Part shown: positions 19,117 through 28,428 of the stretch, piece by piece
How the letters are laid out: every line of letters begins with the position of its first letter
Position numbering within the stretch: position 1 is the first letter of the stretch
Assembly (NCBI GenBank): GCA_020851555.1
Contig: JADZCM010000041.1
Location: 86,139 to 150,138, forward strand
Direction of reading: 5' to 3'
Origin: Bryobacterales bacterium
Lineage (GTDB): Bacteria; Acidobacteriota; Terriglobia; Bryobacterales; Bryobacteraceae
Length of the DNA: 64,000 bases
Made by a program: the position numbers and the translations under genes
The notes under the pieces: model-generated
Seen by the model: only the letters and a program-made list of their open reading frames with translations
Told to the model about the DNA's origin: nothing
Database searches by the model: none

Positions 19117-19788
19117 ATGGCCCGGCAGGCGGCAAAGCTCGCGGGACTCGTGGCAGTGGTGACGGTCTTTGCGTGGGCCTTGAACGGGGAGCGCGGTCCG
19201 GCCTGGAACATGGCGCTCATCTACGGCGGTCCGCTTCTGGCTATTCCCCTTGCAGCGGCAGGCAGGAGAGCTTTGGACGCGCGGCCCAGCGTGCGCCGGG
19301 CCGAATGGATCACCATCCCGGTGCACTACGGTGTGGGGACGGCGCTCGGCTCCGGCCTGTTGGCGGGATTGCCGCTCCTGATCGCGCGGCCAGCCATCTC
19401 CAGGCCGGGTGTGCGGGAGGTGGTGCTGGTCCTGGTATACGCCACCGGAGCCGCGGTGCTGCTGAGCGTGCTGAACCTGGCGATACGGGGCCTTGGGGCG
19501 CCATTCGTGGTGAAGCTGTCCAGCAGGCTTGCCACGGACCGCATGTATGCGTGGACGCGGAATCCCATGGTGCTTGCCACGCTGTCCTGGTTTCTATCGC
19601 TCGTGATATGGCGCCAGTCAGCCTGGGGCGTTGTGTGGCTTGCCGGCAGCTTCGCTCCGGCGCTGCTGTTCTTTGTAAGGGTATACGAGGAACGTGAACT
19701 CCAGATCCGGTTTGGCCCCTCCTACGATGAGTACCGGGCGAGAACGCCGTTCCTGTGGCCGCGCAGCCCGGCGCGGCGGGCGACCTAG
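19117..19788 (+). CDS. isoprenylcysteine carboxyl methyltransferase-like membrane protein
   Basis: I take the ATG at 19117; the frame is open further upstream but that part is Arg/Gly-rich and unconvincing. The 223 residues hold about six hydrophobic segments. The C-terminal signature MYAWTRNPMVLATLS and EERELQIRFGPSYDEYRARTPFLWP (split across the tail) matches ICMT/PEMT-like methyltransferases, where RNPxxL binds SAM. It acts in the cytoplasmic membrane on an unknown substrate. Its stop codon overlaps the end of an antisense activase fragment. Confidence 0.7.
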   Translation: MARQAAKLAGLVAVVTVFAWALNGERGPAWNMALIYGGPLLAIPLAAAGRRALDARPSVRRAEWITIPVHYGVGTALGSGLLAGLPLLIARPAISRPGVREVVLVLVYATGAAVLLSVLNLAIRGLGAPFVVKLSSRLATDRMYAWTRNPMVLATLSWFLSLVIWRQSAWGVVWLAGSFAPALLFFVRVYEERELQIRFGPSYDEYRARTPFLWPRSPARRAT

Positions 19789-19898
19789 ACGGCCGCAGGG
19801 ACGAAGGTGAGACAAGCGGGGGGCAGTAACCGGTCCTCCGGTTTGCCCGGGGCGGCCAGCTTCAGACTGGAAGCGCCGAGGTCCAAGCCGATGTCCAT
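19785..19898 (-). pseudogene. duplicated 5' scrap of the activase gene
   Basis: The reverse strand from 19898 reads MDIGLDLGASSLKLAAPGK, then PEDR, nearly the same as residues 3-25 of the large activase whose gene starts at 18897. The similarity covers roughly 70-80 bp (19829-19898 against 18826-18894) and weakly continues upstream of the start. After PEDR the similarity ends and the frame stops at 19785. It is a truncated duplication of the 5' end of the activase gene and its leader. Confidence 0.7.
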
Positions 19899-20166
19899 GA
19901 CCGTTCATGTGGACAGAACCCGAACCGGCAGCGGCAATACCGATCTCACCTCAAACGGCCGGTTTTCGACTCTGACAGACCCGGTTTTGAGGTTGAACGG
20001 CCGGCTCCGGACCGCCCGCGGAAGTCCTTTCACGCGTTAAACCGGCGGCTGCCCCGTTGCGGCTGTCCCCCGTTCCAAGTCAAGATGAATACAGCGTGGG
20101 TCCCGCGGAAACCAGCCGGGCGGGCGCCACGTCTGCCACTTGATGAACCGTTTGAGGTGATTCTGC
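19899..20166. other. intergenic region upstream of the TonB-dependent receptor
   Basis: The first part still resembles the leader of the activase gene, with repeated AACGGCCGG motifs at about 19955 and 19997. No gene is visible. It presumably contains the receptor promoter. Confidence 0.4.
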
Positions 20167-23151
20167 ATGCGTTTTCTGCTCACGCTCGTGATGGTGTTGG
20201 CTCTTCTGCCCTCGGACGCGCCCGCGCAGACCGCGGCGGGCACGGGTTCCGTGAGCGGGGTCATCCACGATCCCGACGGTGAGGGGCTGCCCGGCGCCGA
20301 AGTGGTATTGACCAACGAAGCCCTGGGCTTCCGCCGGGAAATGGAGTCCACCATTGACGGCAGGTTCGACGCCGCGGGATTGTTCCCGGCCAGAGGCTAC
20401 CGGATCAAGCTGGCGCGCAAGGGCTTCACCAGTTGGGAGTCCGGAGATATTGAGGTATCCGCCGGCAGGCCGGTAATTTTCGACATTACCCTGGGCCAGA
20501 CCGCGGAAGGCGGCGCAGCCGCAGGACTGCCCGTGGCGCACATGCTGGAGGGTCCGGTCACCGGCCCCTCGCTGCTCATCGGGCGGCAGCAGATCGAGGA
20601 CCTTCCCACGCGTGGCCGCCGTCTCGATGCGCTGGTGGCGCTCGCGCCGGCGCTGTCCTACGACTGGCGCGCGGCGGGCCCGGTGTTCCAGGGGTTTGCT
20701 TCAACCAGCCCGATTCTTATTGACGGCGTGGCGGTAGAGAATACCTCCTCCGGTCAGAGCACCGAGGCCGCCACACGGGTGACCCAGGACACGGTCGAGA
20801 ACCTTCAGGTTCTGGCGGACGGCTTTCCCGCGCAACTTGGGCACACCATCGGCGGCTTGATCAGCGTCGCGACGCGGAGTGGAACCAACGCCCGCCATGG
20901 ATCGATTTACGGCTACTACGGAAGTCCGGACTGGAGTTCCGGGAACGTCTACGCCCAGAATCGCAATCTCGCCGGGCGCGAGCACCAACTGGGAGCGACC
21001 TTCAGCGGTCCCGTCATCCCTGACAGGCTGCACTTCTTCGCCAACGTGGAGGCGCGCGACAGCGATTCCAAGGTGTTGAACCGGATCACCAGCCCGCTGG
21101 TGGCGGATGCCTCGGGCTCCAGCGTGGTTGCGTCCAACTGCAAGGCCACGCCGGCCCAGTGCGCGGCGGCCATCCAGTTTATCCAGGGCCAGATGAACGC
21201 CCTCGTGCCCAGGTCCGCGGATTCGGTGGCGGGGCTGGGCAAACTGGACTTCCTCTCGGGCCACGGGAGCGCCCTGCGCCTCGTCTACAGGCAGGGCCGC
21301 TTCGACCGGCCGCAAGGTCCGCTGACGGCGGCCGTGGCGCCCAACGGCGGCGCGCTCGGGCAGGCCGCGCTCGAGACGGGAAACCGCTACCTTAGAGCCA
21401 ACTGGACGGCGGCCCTGGGGGAGAACGGCACCAACGACCTGTCGCTGGCGCTCTTCCGTGAGCGGCTGTCCCGCTCCGGGACGCCGCCGGGCCTGTCGAC
21501 CGGCCCGGTGTCGATCTGGCTGGCGGGCGTCTCGATAGGAGCGGCGGATCCCAACCGCGCCAGCTACCGCAAGCTGCACCGCAACCAGATCGGAGACCAT
21601 CTCCGCGCCACGACCCGGTCCCATACCATTCAGCTAGGCGGAACGTGGGCGGAAAACGTGAACTGGATCGACGAACTCGCCGACTTCAACGGGTCCTACC
21701 AATACGCAACCCTGACCGATTTCGCGCGCGATCTGGCGGGCGACGGGAAGAACTATTCGCTGTACCGGCAATCGCTGGGCAGGGCGGACCGCAAGTTCCG
21801 CATCCGGGACGCGGCCGTCTACGCACAGGACAACTGGCGCGCCCTGCGGAGGCTCACCGTCGACGCCGGGCTGCGGTGGGACAAGGCGACACTGCCCCAG
21901 CCGACGGCCAGGGACGCCGTCCACTGGCGGACGGGAACCATCCCGTCTCCCAATCTGGCTTTCTCCGCCAGGGTGGGAGCTGCCTACATGCTGGACGACA
22001 ACACCGTCGCGCGGTTCGGGTTCGGAATGTTCTATGCGCCGTACTCCGGCGAGTTCATCGACTCGCTGCTGCTGGGCAACGCCCGGCAGCAGATCAACAT
22101 CCTGGCGAACCGCACCTACACCGGGGCGCCCGCGTTCCCCGCCGCGGCCGCCTCGACCACCAGCGCCCCGGCGGGAACGAAGCGCATCGTCTACGCGACC
22201 TCGAAGTTCTGGTACTCGTACAGCCCCCAGACCACCTTTTCGCTGGAACGGCGCCTGGGGGCGGGCGCATGGCTGGCGGTGCGGTACGTCGCCAGTCCGG
22301 GCAAGCGGCTGCTCACGTCGAAGGACATGAACTTCAACGAGGAGACCATAGCCGCCAGGACGTACTCTATTCTGGACGCGAACGGCCGGCCCGCCGGGTC
22401 CTACCAGACCTCGATCTACACCTCGCGAGCCAGCACGAACTTCAGCCATGTCTGGGAGATCGCCAACGGGGGCCTCTCCTCCTACAACGCGATGGTGGTG
22501 CAGGTCAACAAAGACATGTCGCACGGTTTGAGCGCTCAGGGGTCGTATACCTGGTCCCACGCCATCGGCAACGTCAACGGCCCCTGGGCCGTTCCCTCCG
22601 TGCCCATGAACATGCTGAACGGCAACCTGAAAGCGGACCGGGGCAACGCCGGCGCCGACCAGCGGCACCGCGCCGCGCTGAGCTGGACCTGGCGGCCCGC
22701 CGTCCCGGCGGGCGCTCCGCCGGCCGCGCGGGCGCTGCTCAACAACTGGCAGCAGTCCGCCATCGTCACGCTGGCTTCCGGGCTGCCGGCGACGCCCGTG
22801 GTGCACCTCAACGGGCAGCAGTTCACCGGAACGAACATGCTGTACGGCACCACGCTGAATGGCTCGGACGCCTGGGGAAGGGTGCCGTTTGAACGCGTCA
22901 ACAGCCTGCGCACCCAGGCCGAGCGCATCGTGGACGTGCGGCTGGCTCGATCCTTCCACTTCGGCGAGCGTTTCAGCGCGAGCGTCGGAGCCGAGGTGTT
23001 CAACCTTTTCAACAAGCAGGCGGCAACCAGGATCAACACGGTGGCCTACGCGGCCACCGGCGGCGTGCTGACGCCGGTAAGCGGGCTGGGCGCCGGCATC
23101 GCGGGCGCCGCTCCGCGCAGCGCGCAACTGTCGTTCCGGCTCATATTCTGA
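20167..23151 (+). CDS. TonB-dependent receptor with carboxypeptidase-like N-terminal domain
   Basis: The protein has 994 residues. A signal peptide (to about residue 21) is followed by a carboxypeptidase-regulatory-like beta-sandwich (~28-110; GSVSGVIHDPDGEGLPGAEV). Next comes a plug domain (PILIDGVAVENTSSG, then TVENLQVLADGFPAQLGHT and VATRSGTNARHGS) and a long outer-membrane beta barrel ending in Phe (SFRLIF), as expected for outer-membrane insertion. No TonB box is evident. It is of the large OmpA-related/SusC-like type abundant in Acidobacteriota, probably importing glycans or peptides. No SusD-like partner is adjacent. Confidence 0.85.
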   Translation: MRFLLTLVMVLALLPSDAPAQTAAGTGSVSGVIHDPDGEGLPGAEVVLTNEALGFRREMESTIDGRFDAAGLFPARGYRIKLARKGFTSWESGDIEVSAGRPVIFDITLGQTAEGGAAAGLPVAHMLEGPVTGPSLLIGRQQIEDLPTRGRRLDALVALAPALSYDWRAAGPVFQGFASTSPILIDGVAVENTSSGQSTEAATRVTQDTVENLQVLADGFPAQLGHTIGGLISVATRSGTNARHGSIYGYYGSPDWSSGNVYAQNRNLAGREHQLGATFSGPVIPDRLHFFANVEARDSDSKVLNRITSPLVADASGSSVVASNCKATPAQCAAAIQFIQGQMNALVPRSADSVAGLGKLDFLSGHGSALRLVYRQGRFDRPQGPLTAAVAPNGGALGQAALETGNRYLRANWTAALGENGTNDLSLALFRERLSRSGTPPGLSTGPVSIWLAGVSIGAADPNRASYRKLHRNQIGDHLRATTRSHTIQLGGTWAENVNWIDELADFNGSYQYATLTDFARDLAGDGKNYSLYRQSLGRADRKFRIRDAAVYAQDNWRALRRLTVDAGLRWDKATLPQPTARDAVHWRTGTIPSPNLAFSARVGAAYMLDDNTVARFGFGMFYAPYSGEFIDSLLLGNARQQINILANRTYTGAPAFPAAAASTTSAPAGTKRIVYATSKFWYSYSPQTTFSLERRLGAGAWLAVRYVASPGKRLLTSKDMNFNEETIAARTYSILDANGRPAGSYQTSIYTSRASTNFSHVWEIANGGLSSYNAMVVQVNKDMSHGLSAQGSYTWSHAIGNVNGPWAVPSVPMNMLNGNLKADRGNAGADQRHRAALSWTWRPAVPAGAPPAARALLNNWQQSAIVTLASGLPATPVVHLNGQQFTGTNMLYGTTLNGSDAWGRVPFERVNSLRTQAERIVDVRLARSFHFGERFSASVGAEVFNLFNKQAATRINTVAYAATGGVLTPVSGLGAGIAGAAPRSAQLSFRLIF

Positions 23152-23185
23152 GAGCCTTGCGGAGGCTCGCCGCGCAGCGCGGTCT
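23152..23185 (+). terminator. possible hairpins after the TonB receptor gene
   Basis: GAGCCT-TGCGG-AGGCTC (23152-23168) and CCGCGC-A-GCGCGG just behind it can form two short G+C-rich stems right after the stop codon. There is no T-tract, so intrinsic termination is only a guess. Confidence 0.3.
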
Positions 23186-23383
23186 GATCAGGACAGGAGC
23201 TCCAACCTCCGCCAGCCGCCGGCAACGTGCGTAGGACCGGTCGCCGGACCTGCTCCGCCGGCCTCCCAACTGCCGGTTTCCACAGCTCTGAGGGCTGTTG
23301 GCTTCGCATCAGGATTCTGTATGGTTCAACTGTGAAGGGAACGAGGGCTCCCCCGTACTTGGCGCCAAGCCGGGGGGAATGTC

Positions 23384-23446
<63 letters not shown>

Positions 23447-23575
23447 GTATAGATGCCCCTCTCCGCCAGTCCCCACGCGTTTTGGATAATACCCGTAAGT
23501 CACTGTTCCGCAAGGCTATAAGCCCCTTTTGCTTCCCTGCTCGTCCCCTCCCGTTTTGTCCCATATTGACAAGTT

Positions 23576-23599
23576 GCGTTAGCAAACGGGTAGCAAAAC
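23576..23599 (+). repeat. possible left integrase arm site
   Basis: A 24-bp sequence containing GTTAGCAAACGGGTAGC is identical to one at 50315-50338 next to the integrase stop. It carries two TAGCAAA units, which also occur in the anticodon-loop crossover region. ATTTCGGAG follows both copies at slightly different spacing. In the excised circle the two would flank the attachment core on both sides, as arm-type binding sites do. Confidence 0.5.
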
Positions 23600-23702
23600 T
23601 GATATTTCGGAGATTTTTATCCCGGTTTAGGCTCCCCACGCCCGACCCGACGAACGCCACCTCCGCCAGCGCCTGGCCGGAGGCGCAAAACGCAGTGTTT
23701 GG

Positions 23703-24486
23703 ACCTGAATTATGCACGGATTGAGGGTGCTTTGCCGGTGTGACCCGCCTGTTTGACCCTGTGTCTCCGTGCCTGCCGCCCGCCTCGATCCGCCCGAATC
23801 ACCTCTCGCTTCGTAACTCGTTGTTCAGGCTGGGTCGCCCGTGCATAGGATCTTATGCACGCGCTTGGTCTGCACCGCAGCGCGGCCGCCACCACGGGCA
23901 CGAAGCCGTGGGCGCCTTGCGCAACCGCTCGCAGCCGGTCCATCAAACGCTGGAAGATGCCTTTCTCCTGGTAGTGATCGCTATAGCTGACCCCCACGCG
24001 CCCGGCATGCCGCCAGATCTTGGCCGCCACGAACAGGAACCGTAAGCTCGCCGTGGCCAGGGTGATGTGGCGGAGCGTCTCCGGACTTTCGTGTTCCTCG
24101 CGGTTGAACAGCAGCAGCCAGCAGTTCAGGTTGTAAGCTAGCATCACAACTTGAAACCAGATGGCGTTCATCATCCAGCGGTTGGAGGGATGCGCCGCCA
24201 GACCGGCGTCGTTATTGGCTTCCTTGATCAGGTTCTCGGCGCCGGCCCGCCGGTTGTAGAACCACACCAGCGCATCCAGCGGGCCGTCCATGTCGGTCAC
24301 GAAGACCCGGTAGGTGTACTCCGGCGTGTCGAACAACTGATACTGCTCGGGGGCGTCCGCTTCTCGGGCCTCGGGCTTCTTCTGGTACCGCAGGGCCAGG
24401 AAACGGTACGCTCGGTCCCATCCTTCGGGCTGGTAGCGAAACTCGCACTGCCCGTCGGCGTCGGTGCGAGGCGAGGCTTTCCAATC
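23703..24486 (-). pseudogene. 3' fragment of an IS1380-family transposase
   Basis: The reverse frame ending at 23710 encodes the C-terminal part of an IS1380 transposase: FVTDMDGPLDALVWFYNRRAGAENLIKE contains the conserved region near the last catalytic acid, followed by MVLAYN-like WFQVVMLAYNLNCWLL. The 5' half is missing because the IS66 at 24487 interrupts it. CCTGAATTATGCACGG near 23703 looks like the terminal repeat of this family. The last ~60 residues do not look conserved, so the true end may lie near 23880. Confidence 0.65.
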
Positions 24487-24543
24487 GTAAGCGTCAGAGC
24501 ATCCCATTTGTTCGCGCGGCGAGGTGGGTGGTGAACTGAGAGG

Positions 24544-24855
24544 GTGAGCGAAGAACAGGTGGGGAGTCCGCGACGGCACCGCAGCCGGGCGGAGGTCGAA
24601 CAGTTGCTCGTCGAATTCGAAGCCGGCGGGATGAGCCGGGTCGAGCTCTGCCAGAAGCATGGGTTGGCGCTCTCGACGCTGGCACGGTACCAGAAACGGC
24701 GACGGCAGGCGGAGGGGCAAAATACCGCCGCCGGCCGGTGGGTGGCTGTGAAAATATCCACGCCGCAGCCAGCGCACAGCGGGCTGACGCTGGCGCTAGC
24801 GGGTGGACGGCGGATCGAAGTCGGCCGTGGATTTGATCCCCCCACGCTGGCGTGA
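24544..24855 (+). pseudogene. IS66 accessory protein TnpA, C-terminus lost
   Basis: From the GTG at 24544 the product (103 residues) aligns closely with the TnpA of the second IS66 (42131-42466): an N-terminal MSEEQ start, the helix-turn-helix LCQKHGLALSTLARYQ and the RRIEVGRGFD motif. An in-frame TGA at 24853-24855 removes the last few residues; the expected LLTLLEPA-like tail is still readable behind it, up to the TAA at 24880. Confidence 0.75.
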
Positions 24856-24885
24856 TTGCTAACTCTGCTGGAGCCGGCCTAAGCA

Positions 24886-26338
24886 CAATACTGTTCACTT
24901 AACAATCTTAATCCTCCGTGAGGCATCCATGCGCCGGGTCCGTTGCCGCTTCCGTGGCCGCAGATTGTAGTTGCTCATCTTCCTCTTCACGCCTCGGAAG
25001 TTGATTCGATTCCGGCTGGAGACGACGCGCTCCTCCAGAATCTCGTCGAGGATGGCTTCATGCAGGATTTTTCTCTGCCGAGGGGGGAATGGCTGCGTAG
25101 CGGGCCAATCGCCGCTGGACAACTCTGACCGCGTGCAGAAAGGAGAGTCGGTCGGGATCTTCATCCGCCTTCAGCGCCGCTTCGTGCATCAGTCCGCGGA
25201 TGGCGAAGTGAGCCAACAACAATCCCCAGAATTCCTGCTCCACCAGTTCCGGCGTTTTGCTTCGCAGTACGATCTGCGCGCCGCGCAAGTGCGTTTTCAA
25301 CTCGTCCAGCGAGGTCTCTATCTCCCAACGCTCATGATAGAGCGCGGCCAACTCTTTGGCCGGAGCCTGCTTGGGATCCAGGATCGTCGTGATCAATCGG
25401 TACAGCGCATCCGAGCCCGGCACGTTGTGCAACCGGTAATCGACCACCCGCACCACAATGCCCTTGCGTTGGTTGCGGCGGTCGGAAGTCGAGGCGTAGA
25501 TCCGGCTGAGGTATGCGCCATCGGGCAGCCGCCGGTCGACATCCAGGCGCGCATTCTGCCGGGCTCGCCACAGCAAGTCCGCCCCCGTCCTGGCCGCTCT
25601 TTGCCAGAGATCGTAGCCGGGAAAGAAGCGGTCAGCCAGACAGAGCATTCCTGTGCCGAGAGACTGCACCACGTCGCGGGCCAAAGTGAGTTCGTCCGTG
25701 GCGTATGGTCCCATCCGCGCCGCCCACAGCACATGGGTTCCATTCTCCAGTAGCGTCACGAAGCGAAGTTTCGGGAAGGCGCTCTCCCCCCGACTGGCCC
25801 CCGGCCTGCCGAAGGTCTTTTCGTTCTCCTCGGTGTCGGCCACGTCCAGCGAACTGCCATCCAGGCTCACCAGCCGCCAATCCCGATACCAGGCGCCTTT
25901 GGTGCGCTTCTCGGCAATGGGGACAACCAGACTGCCGTAAAGCCGGCGCATCGGCTCGGGGCCCAGACGGCCGCGAGCCTGCGAGATGCCCGACTTGCCG
26001 GCCACCTTGATGCCAACCGACGGGTCCAACAACCATTGCACACCCTCCAGCAGGCAGCGCAGGACCTCGCGCGTGGACGATCGCATGTACAAGGCCAGAG
26101 CAATCACGTAGTAGACGACGACGTGGGCGGGCAGATCTCGCTCACGGACACTGGCGCGTTTGGTTTCGACAAGCACCTCGCGCACTTTCTCCAGCGGGAA
26201 ATACTTCGCGATCACGCCAAGGCTGATGTAATCGGTGATACGACTGCCGGCAGGCAGGGACGCAACAGTTCGGGCCATTCTGGGGGCCTCCCGCCCCAAA
26301 CAGAATAGCACGGAAATGTTGTTAAGTGAACAGTATTG
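24886..26338 (-). mobile_element. IS4-family element nested in IS66 A
   Basis: It is 1453 bp long with perfect 20-bp terminal inverted repeats, CAATACTGTTCACTTAACAA at the left end. It is flanked by the 10-bp target duplication GGCCTAAGCA (24876-24885 and 26339-26348). Removing the element and one duplicate restores the IS66 tnpA-tnpB junction. The intact duplication shows a simple, relatively recent insertion. Confidence 0.92.
24895..26278 (-). pseudogene. IS4-family transposase, frameshifted near its C-terminus
   Basis: The main frame from the ATG at 26278 (MARTVASLPAG) covers the IS4 N-terminal domain and DDE core: RLVSLDGSSLDVADTEEN, then LADRFFPGYDLW and the YREK-type signature YHERWEIETSLDELKTH. 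It runs to a stop at 25058. The expected C-terminal tail (ILHEAILDEILEERVV to RRIKIVK) is in another frame and ends at 24895 inside the terminal repeat. The shift falls around a G6 run at about 25081-25088. One indel there would restore the full protein, so it is probably inactive. Confidence 0.8.
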
Positions 26339-26347
26339 GGCCTAAGC

Positions 26348-26552
26348 ATGTTCGGCTGGGGTCCGGCCACCCGGATCTACCTGGCGGCGGGGGCCACCGA
26401 CATGCGCCAGAGCTTCGAAGGCCTGCACGGTCTGGTGCGCGACCGGTTGTTGTGTGATCCGCTGAGCGGCCACCTGTTCCTGTTCGCCAACGCGCGGCGC
26501 ACCCGGCTGAAGCTGCTGTTCTGGGACGGGAGTGGGTTGTGCGTGTGCGCCA
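26348..26552 (+). pseudogene. IS66 TnpB fragment
   Basis: It starts at ATG 26348, MFGWGPATRIYLAAGATDM, nearly identical to TnpB of the second IS66 (42469). The match stops after GSGLCVCA at about 26552, where unrelated sequence (the recombinase tail) begins. About half of the protein is missing. Confidence 0.8.
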
Positions 26553-26568
26553 ACCAACCATCTTCACA

Positions 26569-27099
26569 CTACACCTCCTTCAGTTCCAGCCCGACGTCTT
26601 GAAGGCCTACCTGCAAACCTGCCGCTCGATCCACCAACCGATCCCATCGGCTGCAGTGTTTCGCCGGCGTGTTCGGCCCCGGAGGCTCGTAGAGCTGCCA
26701 TCCGTTGTCGTTGTAGAAGTGCGCCCTGATGAGCCCATATTTCGCCCACCTATCGACCGTCTGCTCATGCACACCGAGGCGATCTGCCATCTCTCTTTTG
26801 TTCAGCATTCCACGCTGGCGAAGCCGATCATAGCGCGAACGAAGGCCATAGGTATGCATCACATAGGCCACATGCTTCGCCGTAAAGCGCTTCTCGCCTC
26901 GTCCCGGTCGCGCTGATCCACCCGGGCGGAACCCTCGCTCGTTGAGTCTTGCGGCGATTTCGGAGTAAATGTGCTGGTCGAGCAGTTGGTCGACCAGATC
27001 CACGACCTCTGGCCGCGTCTTAATCTGTTGCGCGGATGACTTGGGATTCCGCGTCGTCAGCGTCTCAGTCTTGCCGCCCTTAAACCGCACGTGGATCTT
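26569..27099 (-). pseudogene. C-terminal fragment of a large serine recombinase
   Basis: The reverse frame from the IS3 boundary (~27099) to the stop at 26569 reads as the C-terminal part of IS- or island-associated serine recombinases: KIHVRFKGGKTETL, then LLDQHIYSEIAARLNERGF, YGLRSRYDRLRQRGMLNKREMA, and an HTH with VHEQTVDRWAKYGLIRAHFYNDN. The N-terminal resolvase catalytic domain is absent. It is cut at one side by the IS3 and at the other lies against the broken IS66. It is a relic of another mobile element. Confidence 0.7.
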
Positions 27100-27164
27100 T
27101 GTGATGTGCCGCCTCAGTTGGAAATGGAGGAAGCGCTCTCCCGTTAAGCTAAGGGAGAGAACGC

Positions 27165-27472
27165 GTGAGACAGCAACGGAAGCACCACACCGCAGAAGAG
27201 AAGGTCGCCATCCTGAGGCGGCATTTCCTGGAGAAAGTTCCGATCTCGGACCTGTGCGAACAGACCGGCATCCACCCCACCGTCTTCTACCGCTGGCAGA
27301 AGGAGTTCTTTGAGAACGGGGCGGCGGCCTTCCAGCGGAAGGGCCGCTCCAACCACCCGGCCGAGCAGGAACGCATCGAGTACTTGGAGAAGAAGATCCA
27401 GACCAAGGACGAGGTTCTGGCCGAGCTGATGGCGGAGCACGTGGCGCTAAAAAAAGTCTTGGGGAACTCTGA
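27165..27472 (+). CDS. IS3 OrfA (HTH protein)
   Basis: The GTG at 27165 follows an AAGGGAGAG ribosome site. The product has the IS3/IS911 helix-turn-helix (ISDLCEQTGIHPTVFYRWQ) and a leucine-rich coiled coil (KKIQTKDEVLAELMAEHVALKK). At an A7 run (27449-27455) the zero frame continues into a long meaningless frame, while the -1 frame reads SLGEL and stops at 27470-27472, which is the ending I expect for this family. Either one A has been lost or slippage is used; I annotate the family-like end. Confidence 0.65.
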
Positions 27473-27483
27473 GCGGCGTATGG

Positions 27484-28428
27484 GTGGCTCACGACACACG
27501 GGACCAGATCGTGGATTTCGTCCGGCGCTGGTCGGAAAAGACCGGGATCGGCGCCGGGCGGTTCATCCAATGGCTTGCCGTGAGGGCCAGCAAGTTCTAC
27601 TCCTGGCGCCAGCGCTACGGCCGTGTGAACGAGCACAACGGTTGGATTCCCCGCGACTTCTGGTTGGAGCAGTGGGAGAAGCAGGCCATCGTCAACTTCC
27701 ACCTGAAGAATCCCTTGGAGGGCTACCGGCGGCTGACGTTCATGATGCTGGATGGCGGCATCGTGGCGGTGAGTCCGGCCAGCGTGTGGCGGGTGCTGAG
27801 CCTGGCGGGGCTGCTCCAGAGATGGAACGGGAAGCCCTCGCGCAAGGGCACGGGCTTCGAGCCGCCGCCCGGCCCGCACCAGCACTGGCACATCGATGTT
27901 TCCTACATCAACATTGGTGGGACGTTCTACTACCTGTGCAGCGTGCTGGACGGCTACAGCCGGTTCATCGTGCACTGGGAGTTGCGGGAGTCGATGCGCG
28001 AAGCCGACGTGGAGATCATCTTGCAACGAGCCAAGGAGGAGTATCCCGAGACCCGGCCGAGGGTCATTTCCGACAACGGCCCGCAGTTCATCGCCCGCGA
28101 CTTCAAGGAGTTCATCCGGATCTCGGGCATGACCCATGTGCGAACCTCCCCGTCCTATCCCCAATCGAACGGAAAGATCGAGCGCTGGCACAAATCGCTG
28201 AAGGGAGAATGCATCCGGCCGGGCACGCCGCTGTCGCCCGAGGACGCGCGGCGTTTGATCGGGCAGTACGTGGACCACTACAACACCGTGCGGCTGCACA
28301 GCGCCATCGGGTACGTAACGCCCGCGGACATGCTGGCGGGCCGGCAGGCCGAGATCCACACCGCCCGGGACCGCAAGTTGGAGGAGGCTCGCCGCGAGCG
28401 GCAACTGCGCCGTCAGCAGGCGGCCTGA
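27484..28428 (+). CDS. IS3 OrfB transposase
   Basis: It has 314 residues from a GTG at 27484. The rve/DDE integrase core is complete: HWHIDVSYINIGGTFYY (first Asp), then VISDNGPQF (second Asp) and the Glu in SNGKIERWHKSLK. The N-terminal HTH_21-like region (LEGYRRLTFMMLDGG) is present. It catalyses transposition of the element. It appears intact, though its link to OrfA depends on the reading-frame question at the A7 run. Confidence 0.85.
   Translation: MAHDTRDQIVDFVRRWSEKTGIGAGRFIQWLAVRASKFYSWRQRYGRVNEHNGWIPRDFWLEQWEKQAIVNFHLKNPLEGYRRLTFMMLDGGIVAVSPASVWRVLSLAGLLQRWNGKPSRKGTGFEPPPGPHQHWHIDVSYINIGGTFYYLCSVLDGYSRFIVHWELRESMREADVEIILQRAKEEYPETRPRVISDNGPQFIARDFKEFIRISGMTHVRTSPSYPQSNGKIERWHKSLKGECIRPGTPLSPEDARRLIGQYVDHYNTVRLHSAIGYVTPADMLAGRQAEIHTARDRKLEEARRERQLRRQQAA

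Larger units (their letters stand above)
24487..26552 (+). mobile_element. IS66-family element A, truncated and split by an IS4
   Basis: The left terminal repeat GTAAGCGTCAG at 24487 matches the end of the second IS66 at 42074. The accessory genes tnpA (24544) and tnpB (26348) are recognisable but separated by a nested IS4 (24886-26338). The element breaks off at about 26552 inside tnpB. tnpC and the right end are gone. Confidence 0.8.

Noticed and set aside
26569..28404. One 611-residue reverse protein over the IS3 and recombinase region
   Set aside because: Only the part below ~27099 is protein-like (recombinase tail); the rest is antisense to the IS3 orfA/orfB.
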